DNA from: Ignavigranum ruoffiae
GTDB taxonomy: Bacteria; Bacillota; Bacilli; Lactobacillales; Aerococcaceae
Length of the DNA stretch: 64,000 nucleotides
Assembly (NCBI RefSeq): GCF_900110675.1
Contig: NZ_FOEN01000004.1
Span: forward strand, 74,294 to 138,293
Reading direction: 5' to 3'
This document shows, one piece after another, positions 1 through 8,365 of this stretch. The notes below the pieces were generated by a model. That model was given only the letters and a program-made list of their open reading frames with translations, ran no database searches and had not been told where the DNA came from. Position 1 is the stretch's first letter; each line of letters opens with the position of its first letter. A program made the translations under genes and the position numbers.

Positions 1-608
1 TCTTTAACGGTTACCCCAAATTTGTTGGCGATAATGTATAAGCTTTCACCGGCTTTGACCGTATAGGTATTTTTATCGGGTTGTGGGGTTGGTTTCGGCT
101 CTGCTGGTTTTTCATGATTAGCGCTTGGAATAATCAAAACTTGGTTGGGATGGATTAAGTCTGATTTAAGTCCATTTGCGGCTTTAAGCTGATCTGCGGT
201 AATATTAAATTTATAGGCAATAATATAAACACTTTCACCCGCTTTGACGGTATAAGTATTTTGAGAGTTTGGATTAGATACTGATTCAGGTGTATTTTCT
301 GAACTTATTTCTAGGCTTGGGCTTTCTTCTTCTGTTGTTGTAAGATTTTCTTCTTGATCAGTTGAACTATCAACTTGTTCTGTATCTTGAGCCACTAATA
401 ATACTTGATTGACGTTTAAATTGTTGGATTGAAGTTGGTTCCAATTTTTAAGATTTTCGACACTGATGTCATAACGTTTAGAAATTGAATAAAGCGTCTC
501 ACCTGCTTGAACAGTGTGGTAGGTTTCTTCGGCGGCTACGGTTTGAGCTAAAGATAGGCTGGCAGTTGCTATAAGTGGAAGAATCATTTGTTTATATGAT
601 GGGGTCAT
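1..608 (-). CDS. Secreted LysM-repeat cell-wall protein (3' part outside the window)
   Basis: The reading frame runs leftwards from an ATG at 608 and leaves the window at base 1, so only about 202 residues are visible. A signal peptide (residues 1 to about 26, ending in TVAAEE) is followed by three LysM modules, recognisable by YTVKAGES-type starts at about residues 31, 110 and 177. Ser/Thr/Glu- and Pro-rich linkers separate them. LysM domains bind GlcNAc in peptidoglycan, so the protein acts outside the cell at the wall. Whether a catalytic domain (for example CHAP or NlpC/P60) follows cannot be seen. A GAAAGGA ribosome binding site precedes the start. The promoter overlaps a WalR-like box, which fits a wall-remodelling role. 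Confidence 0.85.
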   Translation of the reverse strand, partial: MTPSYKQMILPLIATASLSLAQTVAAEETYHTVQAGETLYSISKRYDISVENLKNWNQLQSNNLNVNQVLLVAQDTEQVDSSTDQEENLTTTEEESPSLEISSENTPESVSNPNSQNTYTVKAGESVYIIAYKFNITADQLKAANGLKSDLIHPNQVLIIPSANHEKPAEPKPTPQPDKNTYTVKAGESLYIIANKFGVTVK

Positions 609-667
609 GGAACTCGCATCCTTTCTTTGAAATATAAATGTAATATATAAGTCCTTATCTTGGCTAT

Positions 668-696
668 ATTGTAACAATATTACACAATTGTTACAA
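668..696 (-). promoter_or_regulatory. Promoter of the LysM gene with an overlapping WalR-like box
   Basis: On the minus strand TTGTAA (691-696) and TACAAT (668-673) are 17 bp apart. Within this promoter, TGTAAC-N5-TGTAAT (679-695) matches the WalR/YycF direct-repeat consensus. The segment is also a perfect 10-8-10 dyad (669-678 and 687-696), so another dimeric regulator is possible. Confidence 0.55.
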
Positions 697-821
697 GGTG
701 GTTACGATGAAGTTAATAAGAAATGTTTATGAATTTTTTAAGAAGTTTTACTTTTTCTTAAAAAATACTTGAAAGACTAGTATTTTGAACATTTTGTCTT
801 TATTAGAAAAGGAGGAATTAT

Positions 822-1622
822 ATGCACTACGAGATTTATGGTCAAGGGCAATCAATTTATTTTATTCACGGACACGGTTTATCACTGGTGTCCATGGTTG
901 AAACTTATGAGAAAATTTTTTCAGATTTGTCAAACTATCAACGGATCTATATTGACTTGCCGGGCATGGGCCAAAGTGTTGCAGACTATCAATTGGATTC
1001 GAGTCATGCCATTGCCAAAGCTTTAGTCGAACTGATTAAGTCTTTGACACCGGATGATCAAATTATACTTTTTGGCCATTCGTATGGAGGTTATTTATCA
1101 TTAGCTATCAATTATCTAATGCCTGAGCGAATTAAGAAAATATTCTTAACCTGTCCTCCGGTAAAAGCAATCAAAGAAGAACGAAAATTAGCCGAACATA
1201 AGAATGTCTGTTTCTCTGAGTTTGAAATCGATCCTAAATATGCCAAAGCCTACTATAATATGAGTGTGGTCATTAGTCCTGAAACTTTGAGACGTTATCA
1301 GCGTATTAGTTTGCCAGGTATTGAAGTTTTTGATTCAGATTATGATAAATTTCTTCAGCGAGAAGATCAGCGCTATCTTAAGCTTCCTTTTGAAGCAGAA
1401 ATGTATGCCATGGATCCTCAATTGTGTCTAATTCTTGGCCGAAATGATCAAATTGTTGGCTTTAAAGATCAAATTAAAGCTTTTATCGATAAAGACAACG
1501 CCTCGATCTATTTGATTGAGAATGCCGGTCATAATATTATGATTGATCAATTGGATTTTGTGCGTGATAGTGCGAAAGCTTTTCTGACGGATCAGATTGA
1601 CGATGAAGGGACGAACCCTTAG
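822..1622 (+). CDS. Alpha/beta-fold hydrolase
   Basis: A 266-residue cytoplasmic protein with the alpha/beta-hydrolase signature: an oxyanion-region HGHG (residues 16-19), the nucleophile elbow GHSYGG with Ser87, a likely acid in LGRNDQ near residue 213 and the catalytic His in the late GHN motif near 245. The substrate cannot be told from sequence; such enzymes are esterases, lipases, peptidases or C-C hydrolases. The start is fixed by AAAGGAGG seven or eight bases upstream. It is a single gene, with more than 100 bp separating it from the next gene on the same strand. It differs from the two mutually similar hydrolases at 37129 and 45256. Confidence 0.85.
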   Translation: MHYEIYGQGQSIYFIHGHGLSLVSMVETYEKIFSDLSNYQRIYIDLPGMGQSVADYQLDSSHAIAKALVELIKSLTPDDQIILFGHSYGGYLSLAINYLMPERIKKIFLTCPPVKAIKEERKLAEHKNVCFSEFEIDPKYAKAYYNMSVVISPETLRRYQRISLPGIEVFDSDYDKFLQREDQRYLKLPFEAEMYAMDPQLCLILGRNDQIVGFKDQIKAFIDKDNASIYLIENAGHNIMIDQLDFVRDSAKAFLTDQIDDEGTNP

Positions 1623-1678
1623 TTAGAGAATGAGCGCTATATTATAGAAGAAATAGTATAGGCCCTCCTCCAAAATTG

Positions 1679-1687
1679 TGCTATAGT
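1679..1687 (+). promoter_or_regulatory. Likely extended -10 promoter of the PLP enzyme gene
   Basis: TG-C-TATAGT lies 65 bp upstream of the start at 1752. No good -35 is seen, as is usual for extended -10 promoters. It is the best candidate in the 129-bp gap. Confidence 0.35.
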
Positions 1688-1751
1688 AAATACATAGTTT
1701 ACTTATCCTATTGGAATAGAAAAAGATACGGATAATCAGGAGGAAGCTTAT

Positions 1752-2930
1752 ATGGAGGTTCAATATAATTTTGATCAAGTCGTTAATCGTCGACAACAAC
1801 AATCAAAGAAATGGACGGCTTACCAGCACTTTGGTGTTCCGGTTTCTGACGAAATCTTACCACTCTGGATTGCTGATATGGATTTTAAATGTGAGCCACG
1901 GATTCGCCAAGCTTTGCAAGCAGTTGTTGATTATGGTATCTACGGTTATGATGCACCTGCGGATGACTTCTTTTCGAGTTTTATCGACTGGCAAGAACAG
2001 CGAAATCATTGGCAAGTGTCGTCCGATTTTTTAGTTCCTGTGAGTGGAGTGGTGCCGGGAATCTGTAATGCGATTCGTATCTTGACTCAAGCCGGAGATC
2101 GAATTTTAATTCAAACGCCCGTCTATTATCCGTTTTTTAAAGCCATTGAGACTAATCAGCGCTGTTTGGTTGAGAATCCACTGATTCGAAAAGCAGACCA
2201 ATACGTCATCGATTTTGCCGACTTTGAAGAGAAAATTAAGACCTGTAAGATGTTTATATTGTGTAGTCCACACAATCCGGTAGGAAGAGTCTGGCGAGTA
2301 GACGAATTGCAAAAAATGGCTGAACTATGTTTGAAACATGGGGTTATTATAGTAGCTGATGAAATTCATTCGGATTTAATTTTTAAGGGTTATAAACATA
2401 CACCGTTAGCTAGTTTGTCTTCGGCCATTGATCAACAAACAATCACACTGATGGCTCCAAGTAAAAGTTTTAATGTGGCTGGTCTGAGTCAGTCAGTGGC
2501 TATCATTGCCAATCCAGAAATTCGTCAGCGTTTTGAGGAAGGGTTATGTAGTTCAGGGTTTATGCATATGAATTCTTTTGCAGCGGCCGGATTTCCAGCA
2601 GCGTATCGTTATGGAGGAGACTGGTTGGATCAGGCCTTGACTTATATTGAAGCCAATGTGGACTATGTTTTGGATTATTTAACTGAGCGACTTCCAGAGG
2701 TTGATGCGCATCGACCAGAAGGAACCTTTCTCATGTGGCTAGATTTCACCGAAGTTAGCCGAGATCCAGAAGTTTTGATGCATCGGCTCATCCATCAGGG
2801 TAAGATTATTATTGAGGATGGAAGCATCTTTGGTCAGCAAGGTAGAGGTTTCTGTCGATTCAATATTGCCAGCCCGCGCTCTATCATTGAAGAGGCGATG
2901 AGCCGAATTGAAACGGCTATCCACTCATAA
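1752..2930 (+). CDS. MalY/PatB family PLP-dependent aminotransferase or C-S lyase
   Basis: 392 residues, a usual length for fold type I PLP enzymes of the MalY/PatB subgroup. Visible motifs are the N-terminal LPLWIADMDF (substrate and domain contact in this group), SPHNPVGRVW, VADEIHSDL (the Asp that binds the pyridine nitrogen) and APSKSFNVAGL, which carries the Schiff-base lysine near residue 237. Members cleave cystathionine or cysteine to release a thiol or H2S, or act as aminotransferases; sequence alone does not separate these. The start follows an AGGAGG site at 1739-1744. It is monocistronic, followed by a long structured element. No methionine or cysteine pathway genes adjoin it. Confidence 0.88.
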   Translation: MEVQYNFDQVVNRRQQQSKKWTAYQHFGVPVSDEILPLWIADMDFKCEPRIRQALQAVVDYGIYGYDAPADDFFSSFIDWQEQRNHWQVSSDFLVPVSGVVPGICNAIRILTQAGDRILIQTPVYYPFFKAIETNQRCLVENPLIRKADQYVIDFADFEEKIKTCKMFILCSPHNPVGRVWRVDELQKMAELCLKHGVIIVADEIHSDLIFKGYKHTPLASLSSAIDQQTITLMAPSKSFNVAGLSQSVAIIANPEIRQRFEEGLCSSGFMHMNSFAAAGFPAAYRYGGDWLDQALTYIEANVDYVLDYLTERLPEVDAHRPEGTFLMWLDFTEVSRDPEVLMHRLIHQGKIIIEDGSIFGQQGRGFCRFNIASPRSIIEEAMSRIETAIHS

Positions 2931-3005
2931 AGACCGAGCTAGTAATTAGGTCAACCGAATTCAGGACTTAATTTAGAAACTTTAACAAACATCATAAAGT
3001 TTTAG

Positions 3006-3125
3006 AAAATACCAAATATTTAACTGCTGAATAAGGATTTACGAAGCAAGATGATTGGATCCAGTTGAATCAAATCATCTAGCTGATAGCCGAATTATTG
3101 GCAGAGAAATATTTGGTATTTTTTT
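3006..3125 (+). ncRNA. Long structured RNA element or terminator with 16-bp outer stem
   Basis: The arms 3006-3021 and 3107-3122 are perfectly complementary over 16 bp. A CTGC/GCAG helix (3024-3027 with 3101-3104) continues the stem, and the tip carries GATGATT (3050-3056) pairing with AATCATC (3073-3079). A T-run follows the 3' arm. It may terminate the PLP-enzyme transcript or be a stand-alone small RNA. The 13-mer TGAATCAAATCAT at 3066-3078 recurs in a similar element at 41979-42126. Confidence 0.55.
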
Positions 3126-3349
3126 GTATCTCTAGAGCTAAAAAAATTTTTACCAGTCTATTTATTATATAATTTCTAGATTAGTACAGAAAGAAACAGA
3201 ATCTTCCGTCTGTTGCATTATTGGTTGGCACAGAAAATGTAAGCAAAAACACTTGATGATACTTGACATCACAAGTTTTCATTGAAAATACTCGAAATAA
3301 TTTCACAAACTCCATTGTTTTCACAAGGGTAAATAAATACAGTTTGCTC

Positions 3350-3378
3350 TTTAAAAGCACAACAGATCGTGATATAAT
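3350..3378 (+). promoter_or_regulatory. pflB promoter
   Basis: TTTAAA (3350-3355), a 17-bp spacer and TATAAT (3373-3378), the latter preceded by TG for an extended -10. The start codon lies 54 bp downstream. TCACAA repeats at 3269, 3303 and 3321 just upstream could be operators. Confidence 0.6.
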
Positions 3379-3432
3379 GAACTTGTAAATTTGGGAAAGC
3401 TTTAACAAACTATCCACAAGGAGGAAATATAA

Positions 3433-5688
3433 ATGGAAAAGATTGTCAATCCAGCCACTCAAGATGCTTGGCAAGGCTTTAAAGGACAAAAATGGCAAGA
3501 AGAAATTAGTGTACGTGATTTTATTCATGATAATTATACTTTGTATGAAGGAGACGACAGTTTCTTAGCGGGTCCAACAGAAAATACGACGGCACTTTGG
3601 AATCAAGTTATGGAGTTATCTGAAGAAGAACGCAAACGTGGTGGCGTTTATGATTTAGATACCAAATTAGTTTCTACAATTACTTCTCATGGTCCTGGTT
3701 ATTTAGATAAAGACAAAGAAACCGTTGTAGGTTTCCAAACTGATCAACCATTCAAACGTGCTTTACAACCATTTGGCGGTATCCGTATGTCGGTGAGTGC
3801 TGCTAAAGCTTATGGTTACGAAATTGATGAAGAAGTTATTAAAATCTTTAACGATTATCGTAAAACCCATAACCAAGGGGTATTTGATGTTTATACACCA
3901 GAAATGCGTGCAGCTCGTCACTCTGGTGTGATTACCGGTCTTCCAGATGCTTATGGCCGTGGTCGGATTATCGGTGACTACCGCCGGATTGCTCTTTACG
4001 GTGTAGAACGTCTAATGGAAGAGAAACAAAAAGACTACGGCAACATTGGCAATGGTCAAATGTCTAACGATGTGATTCAACTTCGTGAAGAAGTTTCTGA
4101 ACAATATCGTGCGCTTAAAGAAATTATTGAATTAGGTAATATCTATGGCTTTGATGTAAGTCGTCCAGCTGAAACAGCTCAAGAAGCTTTCCAATGGTTA
4201 TATTTGGGCTACTTGGCTGCGATTAAACAACAAAACGGGGCTGCAATGTCTCTTGGTCGTACTTCAACCTTCTTAGATATCTATATCCAACGTGATTTAG
4301 AAAATGGAACCTTAACTGAAGAACAAGCTCAAGAACTTGTCGACCACTTTGTTATGAAATTACGTTTAGTTAAATTCGTCCGTACCCCAGAATACAACGA
4401 ATTATTCTCAGGAGACCCAACCTGGGTTACTGAATGTATTGGTGGGATGACTGTAGATGGCCAACCGTTAGTAACTAAGAACTCATTCCGCTTCTTACAC
4501 ACATTATCTAACTTAGGTCCAGCTCCAGAACCAAACTTGACCATCCTTTGGTCTGAACGTCTACCTAAGAACTTCAAACGTTTCGCAGCTAAGATGTCTA
4601 TTCAATCTTCAGCCATTCAATATGAAAACGATGAAGTCATGAGACCTAAATACGGCGATGACTATGGAATTGCTTGCTGCGTTTCTGCGATGGAAATTGG
4701 TAAACAAATGCAATTCTTCGGTGCGCGCGCTAACCTAGCGAAAGCTTTATTATATGCGATCAATGGTGGGGTCGATGAAAAATCTAAAGCTCAAGTAGGT
4801 CCTGCTTACCGACCAATTACTTCAGACTACTTAGATTATGATGAAGTGATGGTTAAATATGACCAAATGTTAGAATGGTTAGCAGCTTTATATGTTAATA
4901 CTCTTAATTGCATCCACTATATGCATGATAAATATTCATATGAATCTGCAGAAATGGCTCTTCATGATACTTATATCAAACGGACCATGGCCACAGGTAT
5001 TGCAGGATTCTCAGTAGCTATCGACTCACTATCAGCGATTAAATACGCTAAAGTTCGTCCAATTCGTGATGAAAATGGGATAGCCGTTGATTTTGAAATC
5101 GAAGGTGACTTCCCTAAATATGGTAATAATGATGATCGTGCCGATCAAATCGGTGTTGAATTATTGAAGACCTTTATGACTAAAGTGAAGAAACATCCAA
5201 CTTATAGAAATTCAATCCACACAACTTCTATCCTAACTATTACTTCAAATGTGGTTTATGGTAAGAAGACTGGAAATACTCCAGATGGTCGTGAAGGTGG
5301 AACGCCATTTGCACCAGGGGCTAACCCAATGCATGGTCGCGATACCCACGGAGCGCTAGCTAGCTTATTATCCGTTGCTAAGATTCCTTATGATTATGCC
5401 TTAGACGGTATTTCAAATACCTTCTCCATCATCCCTAAAGCCTTAGGTAAGGAAGATTCTGTTCAAATCGATAACCTCGTTCAAATGTTAGATGGCTATT
5501 CAAATAAAGGCGGTCACCATTTAAATATTAATGTCTTCAACCGTGAAACATTATTAGATGCGATGGAACACCCTGAAAATTACCCACAATTGACCATTCG
5601 TGTATCTGGTTATGCGGTTAACTTTATTAAATTAACTCGTGAACAACAAATGGATGTTATTAATCGAACAATGCACGAATCAATGTAA
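3433..5688 (+). CDS. pflB: Formate acetyltransferase (pyruvate formate-lyase)
   Basis: A 751-residue glycyl-radical enzyme that converts pyruvate and CoA to acetyl-CoA and formate during anaerobic mixed-acid fermentation; cytosolic homodimer. The adjacent active-site cysteines lie in GIACCVSAM (Cys415-Cys416) and the radical-bearing glycine in RVSGYAV (Gly726), 25 residues from the C-terminus. Length and motifs are those of a full PflB. AAGGAGG precedes the start, and the gene uses noticeably more preferred codons (GGT, CGT, CCA, GAA) than its neighbours, as expected for an abundant protein. The activase gene follows after a perfect hairpin at 5734-5760. Oxygen inactivates the radical form, so anaerobic regulation is expected. 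Confidence 0.98.
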   Translation: MEKIVNPATQDAWQGFKGQKWQEEISVRDFIHDNYTLYEGDDSFLAGPTENTTALWNQVMELSEEERKRGGVYDLDTKLVSTITSHGPGYLDKDKETVVGFQTDQPFKRALQPFGGIRMSVSAAKAYGYEIDEEVIKIFNDYRKTHNQGVFDVYTPEMRAARHSGVITGLPDAYGRGRIIGDYRRIALYGVERLMEEKQKDYGNIGNGQMSNDVIQLREEVSEQYRALKEIIELGNIYGFDVSRPAETAQEAFQWLYLGYLAAIKQQNGAAMSLGRTSTFLDIYIQRDLENGTLTEEQAQELVDHFVMKLRLVKFVRTPEYNELFSGDPTWVTECIGGMTVDGQPLVTKNSFRFLHTLSNLGPAPEPNLTILWSERLPKNFKRFAAKMSIQSSAIQYENDEVMRPKYGDDYGIACCVSAMEIGKQMQFFGARANLAKALLYAINGGVDEKSKAQVGPAYRPITSDYLDYDEVMVKYDQMLEWLAALYVNTLNCIHYMHDKYSYESAEMALHDTYIKRTMATGIAGFSVAIDSLSAIKYAKVRPIRDENGIAVDFEIEGDFPKYGNNDDRADQIGVELLKTFMTKVKKHPTYRNSIHTTSILTITSNVVYGKKTGNTPDGREGGTPFAPGANPMHGRDTHGALASLLSVAKIPYDYALDGISNTFSIIPKALGKEDSVQIDNLVQMLDGYSNKGGHHLNINVFNRETLLDAMEHPENYPQLTIRVSGYAVNFIKLTREQQMDVINRTMHESM

Positions 5689-5733
5689 TAGTTTATCCAT
5701 GCTAAGATTGCTTAAAGGAAAATAATTAAGAAC

Positions 5734-5760
5734 TGCTGCTTAATTCTTAATTAAGCAGCA
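5734..5760 (+). terminator. Perfect 12-bp hairpin between pflB and pflA
   Basis: TGCTGCTTAATT (5734-5745), a CTT loop and its exact complement (5749-5760). Only a weak T-rich tail follows, so it probably attenuates or stabilises rather than fully terminates, allowing much more pflB than pflA. Confidence 0.6.
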
Positions 5761-5796
5761 TTCTTATTATCAGCAAGGATGATAAGGAGGATGTAT

Positions 5797-6567
5797 ATGA
5801 CTGAAGTTAAGAAAGAAGTCATTGGGCGCGTTCATTCTACCGAAAGTTTTGGTTCTGTGGATGGTCCAGGAATTCGTTTTATCACGTTTATGCAGGGATG
5901 TCGGATGCGCTGTCAATTCTGCCATAATCCAGATACTTGGAACTTACAAAAAGGAACACCTTACACGCCTCAAGAGTTATTGGACGAAGCGATTCAATAC
6001 TCTGCTTTCTGGGGAGATAAAGGTGGCATCACTGTCTCTGGGGGCGAGCCTTTGTTACAGGTTGATTTCCTGTTAGAATATTTCAAATTGGCCAAGGCCC
6101 AAGGCATTAATACTTGTATCGACACCTGCGGGGCGCCGTTTACTCGTGAAGACCCATGGTTTTCGACCTTTAATGAATTGTTAGAATACACCGACTTGAT
6201 TCTTTATGATCTGAAACATATTCGCCGCGATGGTCATATCAAATTAACCGGTCTACCTAATGATAATATTATCGAACTAGCCAAGTACTTATCTGAAGTC
6301 AATCAACCAGTCTGGATTCGTCATGTTTTGGTCCCTAGTCGAACAGATTACGATGAACTATTAATGGAATTAGGGCATTTTGTCGCTACTTTAAATAATG
6401 TAAAGAAGTTTGAAGTCTTGCCTTACCATAAGTTAGGCGTATATAAATATGAAGCTTTAGGTATTCGTTATCCATTAAAAGGGATCGAACCACCGACTCA
6501 GGAACGGGTAGAGAACGCAAAACGTTTGTTAAGAACTGAAGACTATCAAGGTTATAAGACCATGTAA
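5797..6567 (+). CDS. pflA: Pyruvate formate-lyase-activating enzyme (radical SAM)
   Basis: A 256-residue radical-SAM enzyme that makes the glycyl radical on PflB by reductive cleavage of SAM. The [4Fe-4S] motif CRMRCQFC (CxxxCxxC) is near residues 35-42 and is followed by HNPDTW. The SAM-binding GGE is in TVSGGEPLLQ. ATGs in frame occur at 5779, 5791 and 5797; 5797 is chosen because AAGGAGG at 5784-5790 is then correctly spaced. It lies about 110 bp after pflB and ends before a strong terminator (6594-6645), so pflBA form one unit. Confidence 0.97.
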   Translation: MTEVKKEVIGRVHSTESFGSVDGPGIRFITFMQGCRMRCQFCHNPDTWNLQKGTPYTPQELLDEAIQYSAFWGDKGGITVSGGEPLLQVDFLLEYFKLAKAQGINTCIDTCGAPFTREDPWFSTFNELLEYTDLILYDLKHIRRDGHIKLTGLPNDNIIELAKYLSEVNQPVWIRHVLVPSRTDYDELLMELGHFVATLNNVKKFEVLPYHKLGVYKYEALGIRYPLKGIEPPTQERVENAKRLLRTEDYQGYKTM

Positions 6568-6593
6568 ACCAAAGTGAATTCATTTCAATGTAC

Positions 6594-6645
6594 TTGCTCT
6601 TAAATTTCCTGCCTTGGGGGGCAGAAATTTAAGAGCAATTTTTTT
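6594..6645 (+). terminator. Rho-independent terminator after pflA
   Basis: The arms 6594-6613 and 6620-6638 pair over about 19 bp with a single bulge and are followed by seven Ts. Confidence 0.9.
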
Positions 6646-6732
6646 GTTCCGATTAAAGGGGTCTTTCTTGCAAGTCCTAAGCGCATATAATACAATGAGC
6701 TCAACATCTTACTTTTTGAGAGGGAGGTTTCT

Positions 6733-7155
6733 ATGGAATACAAGCGTTTTGATCAGACAATTGTTCTTCGCGTTCAGCGTGGGGAAGAACTATTAACTTC
6801 GATTCAAAAAGTTGCTGAAGCAGAAAACATTTTTTTGGCGAGTGTCACGGGAATTGGAGCTTGCGATGAAGTGAAATTAGGTTTCTATCAATTGTCGACT
6901 CATGAGTACAACGAATCGGTTTATCAGGAAGATTTAGAATTAACCTCCTTGGTAGGAAATATTACCGAAAAAGACCAGGCTTACTACGGACATTTTCATG
7001 CGACCTTTGGTCGTGAGGATAATAGTGTCATCGGTGGTCATCTGGTTTCGGCACGCGTGTCGGTTACCGGCGAGATTATTATTCAGTGTCTGCCGGGGCA
7101 GGTCAATCGTCAAGCGGATCAGGAGACAGGAATTAACTTGTTAAGTTTTGAATAA
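6733..7155 (+). CDS. PPC/DUF296 domain protein
   Basis: A 140-residue single-domain protein of the PCC/DUF296 family. The family signature is seen in the N-terminal RVQRGEELLTSI, the central ASVTGIGACDEVKLGFY, the metal-site-like GHFHATFG and GGHLVSARVSVTGEI. In plants the domain occurs in AT-hook DNA-binding proteins; bacterial stand-alone members have been crystallised but have no settled function. No AT-hook is visible. GGGAGG precedes the start. The gene has its own weak promoter (TATAAT at 6686-6691) and terminator, so it is probably expressed alone. Confidence 0.85.
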   Translation: MEYKRFDQTIVLRVQRGEELLTSIQKVAEAENIFLASVTGIGACDEVKLGFYQLSTHEYNESVYQEDLELTSLVGNITEKDQAYYGHFHATFGREDNSVIGGHLVSARVSVTGEIIIQCLPGQVNRQADQETGINLLSFE

Positions 7156-7161
7156 GGGGTA

Positions 7162-7186
7162 AAGGGCTTATTGTAAGCCCTTTTTT
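7162..7186 (+). terminator. Terminator after the DUF296 gene
   Basis: A 9-bp stem (7162-7170 with 7174-7182), a 3-nt loop and a run of six Ts. It separates this gene from the EPS operon. Confidence 0.85.
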
Positions 7187-7273
7187 AATGTTTTGATGCT
7201 TTTTTAAGAATTATTAAATTATCTTTACAATTGTCAATCCACAGTCACTTAAAGGTATTTCGTGAGTGGTTTG

Positions 7274-7282
7274 TGTTATAAT
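7274..7282 (+). promoter_or_regulatory. Promoter of the EPS operon
   Basis: Extended -10 TG-T-TATAAT, with no clear -35. It lies 57 bp upstream of the first EPS gene and directly after the preceding terminator. It is the only good promoter seen in front of the operon. Confidence 0.55.
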
Positions 7283-7339
7283 TGCGCTGAATAATTTATA
7301 TAATTCTTAAGAAATAATAAATAGAAATGAGCTAGATGC

Positions 7340-8335
7340 ATGGAAGAAAGTCAAGAAATTACAAATCAAGAAATGAGTGGTCATAGTCCTCGCCGTAAAG
7401 AAATCCACGGTCAGAAGAATAAACTCGGCTGTTTATCGATTGGAGCCATCGGCCTAGTGATTGTCCTCGGTCTGGTAGTTTTTAAATTGTGGGATATGTG
7501 GTCGTCCGTAGAGAGCACGGTCAACAAGATTCAAATGCCGCGGGCAGAGAACCAAATCCAAATTAGACCTAAGCCGGTAACTGTAAAGGAAGATCAACCT
7601 TTCTCAGTGTTATTACTAGGGATTGATACGGGAGAATATGGTCGCGTAGAAAAAGGCCGGTCAGATGTAATGCTTGTAGCCACGGTCAACCCAAGTAGCG
7701 ATAAGATTACTTTAACTTCGATTCCCCGAGATTCCTATGTAGAAATACCGGGGACGGCAGATAAAACAAAAATCAATCACGCCTATGCCTATGGGGGGCC
7801 AGGTTTAGCCGCTAATGCGGTCCAAAATTTGTTAGATATTCCCATTGATTATACCGTTGCCGCTGATATGAAAGGCTTTAAGGAGATTATCGATGCCGTC
7901 GGAGGCATCACGGTGACCCCACCAACCACTTTTTCTCAAGGGGGGTTTGATTTTCAAGAAGGCGTGCCGATTAAGATGCATGGCACGATGGCGCTTGAAT
8001 ATATCCGCAATCGTTATGATTCCGGCGGAGATTATGGCCGTCAAGACCGAGCCCGTCAAGTGGTCTTAGGTATTATTCGTTCTGGCTTAGAATTAGATAC
8101 CTTAATTAATTATCAGAATATTTTAAATTCTATTAGCAATAATGTGAAGACCGATATTAGCTACGAAGAAATGATGCATATTGCCAGCAATTATCGATCT
8201 GCCATTAATCATGTGGAAGAGTTCCAACTCAAAGGTCAGGGAGAGAAGATTGATGGTGTTTATTATGAAATATTAGATCCATCGGCGGTTCAAGAAGTGA
8301 GTCGATCGATTCAGGCAGAATTAGATATTGAATAA
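7340..8335 (+). CDS. LytR-CpsA-Psr (LCP) family glycopolymer ligase
   Basis: 331 residues. A basic cytoplasmic tail (1 to about 30) and one membrane segment (about 31-50) precede an extracellular LCP domain. Conserved LCP features are LLLGIDTG, a GRSDVMLVATV strand, the catalytic-region SIPRDSYVEIP and LEYIRNRYDSGGDYGRQDRARQ, with the arginines that bind pyrophosphate. LCP enzymes transfer lipid-linked glycopolymers to peptidoglycan. As first gene of the EPS operon it probably attaches the polymer to the wall, as CpsA does in streptococci. The ribosome binding site is poor (GAG only). The C-terminal accessory domains of some CpsA proteins are absent. Confidence 0.92.
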   Translation: MEESQEITNQEMSGHSPRRKEIHGQKNKLGCLSIGAIGLVIVLGLVVFKLWDMWSSVESTVNKIQMPRAENQIQIRPKPVTVKEDQPFSVLLLGIDTGEYGRVEKGRSDVMLVATVNPSSDKITLTSIPRDSYVEIPGTADKTKINHAYAYGGPGLAANAVQNLLDIPIDYTVAADMKGFKEIIDAVGGITVTPPTTFSQGGFDFQEGVPIKMHGTMALEYIRNRYDSGGDYGRQDRARQVVLGIIRSGLELDTLINYQNILNSISNNVKTDISYEEMMHIASNYRSAINHVEEFQLKGQGEKIDGVYYEILDPSAVQEVSRSIQAELDIE

Positions 8336-8365
8336 CTATTATTTTCCAGTGAGGAGCCGATTTAA

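Larger units (their letters stand above)
2931..3432. other. 502-bp intergenic region upstream of pflB
   Basis: No gene is supported here. It contains a 120-nt rod-like inverted repeat with a T-run (3006-3125), three TCACAA repeats (3269, 3303, 3321) and the pflB promoter. A 115-codon minus-strand frame crossing into pflB is a shadow. Confidence 0.7.

Noticed and set aside
3181-3528. 115-codon minus-strand frame over the pflB promoter and start
   Set aside because: It overlaps the pflB start antisense, has no ribosome binding site, and is rich in Phe/Leu/Ser as expected from the complement of A/T-rich control DNA.
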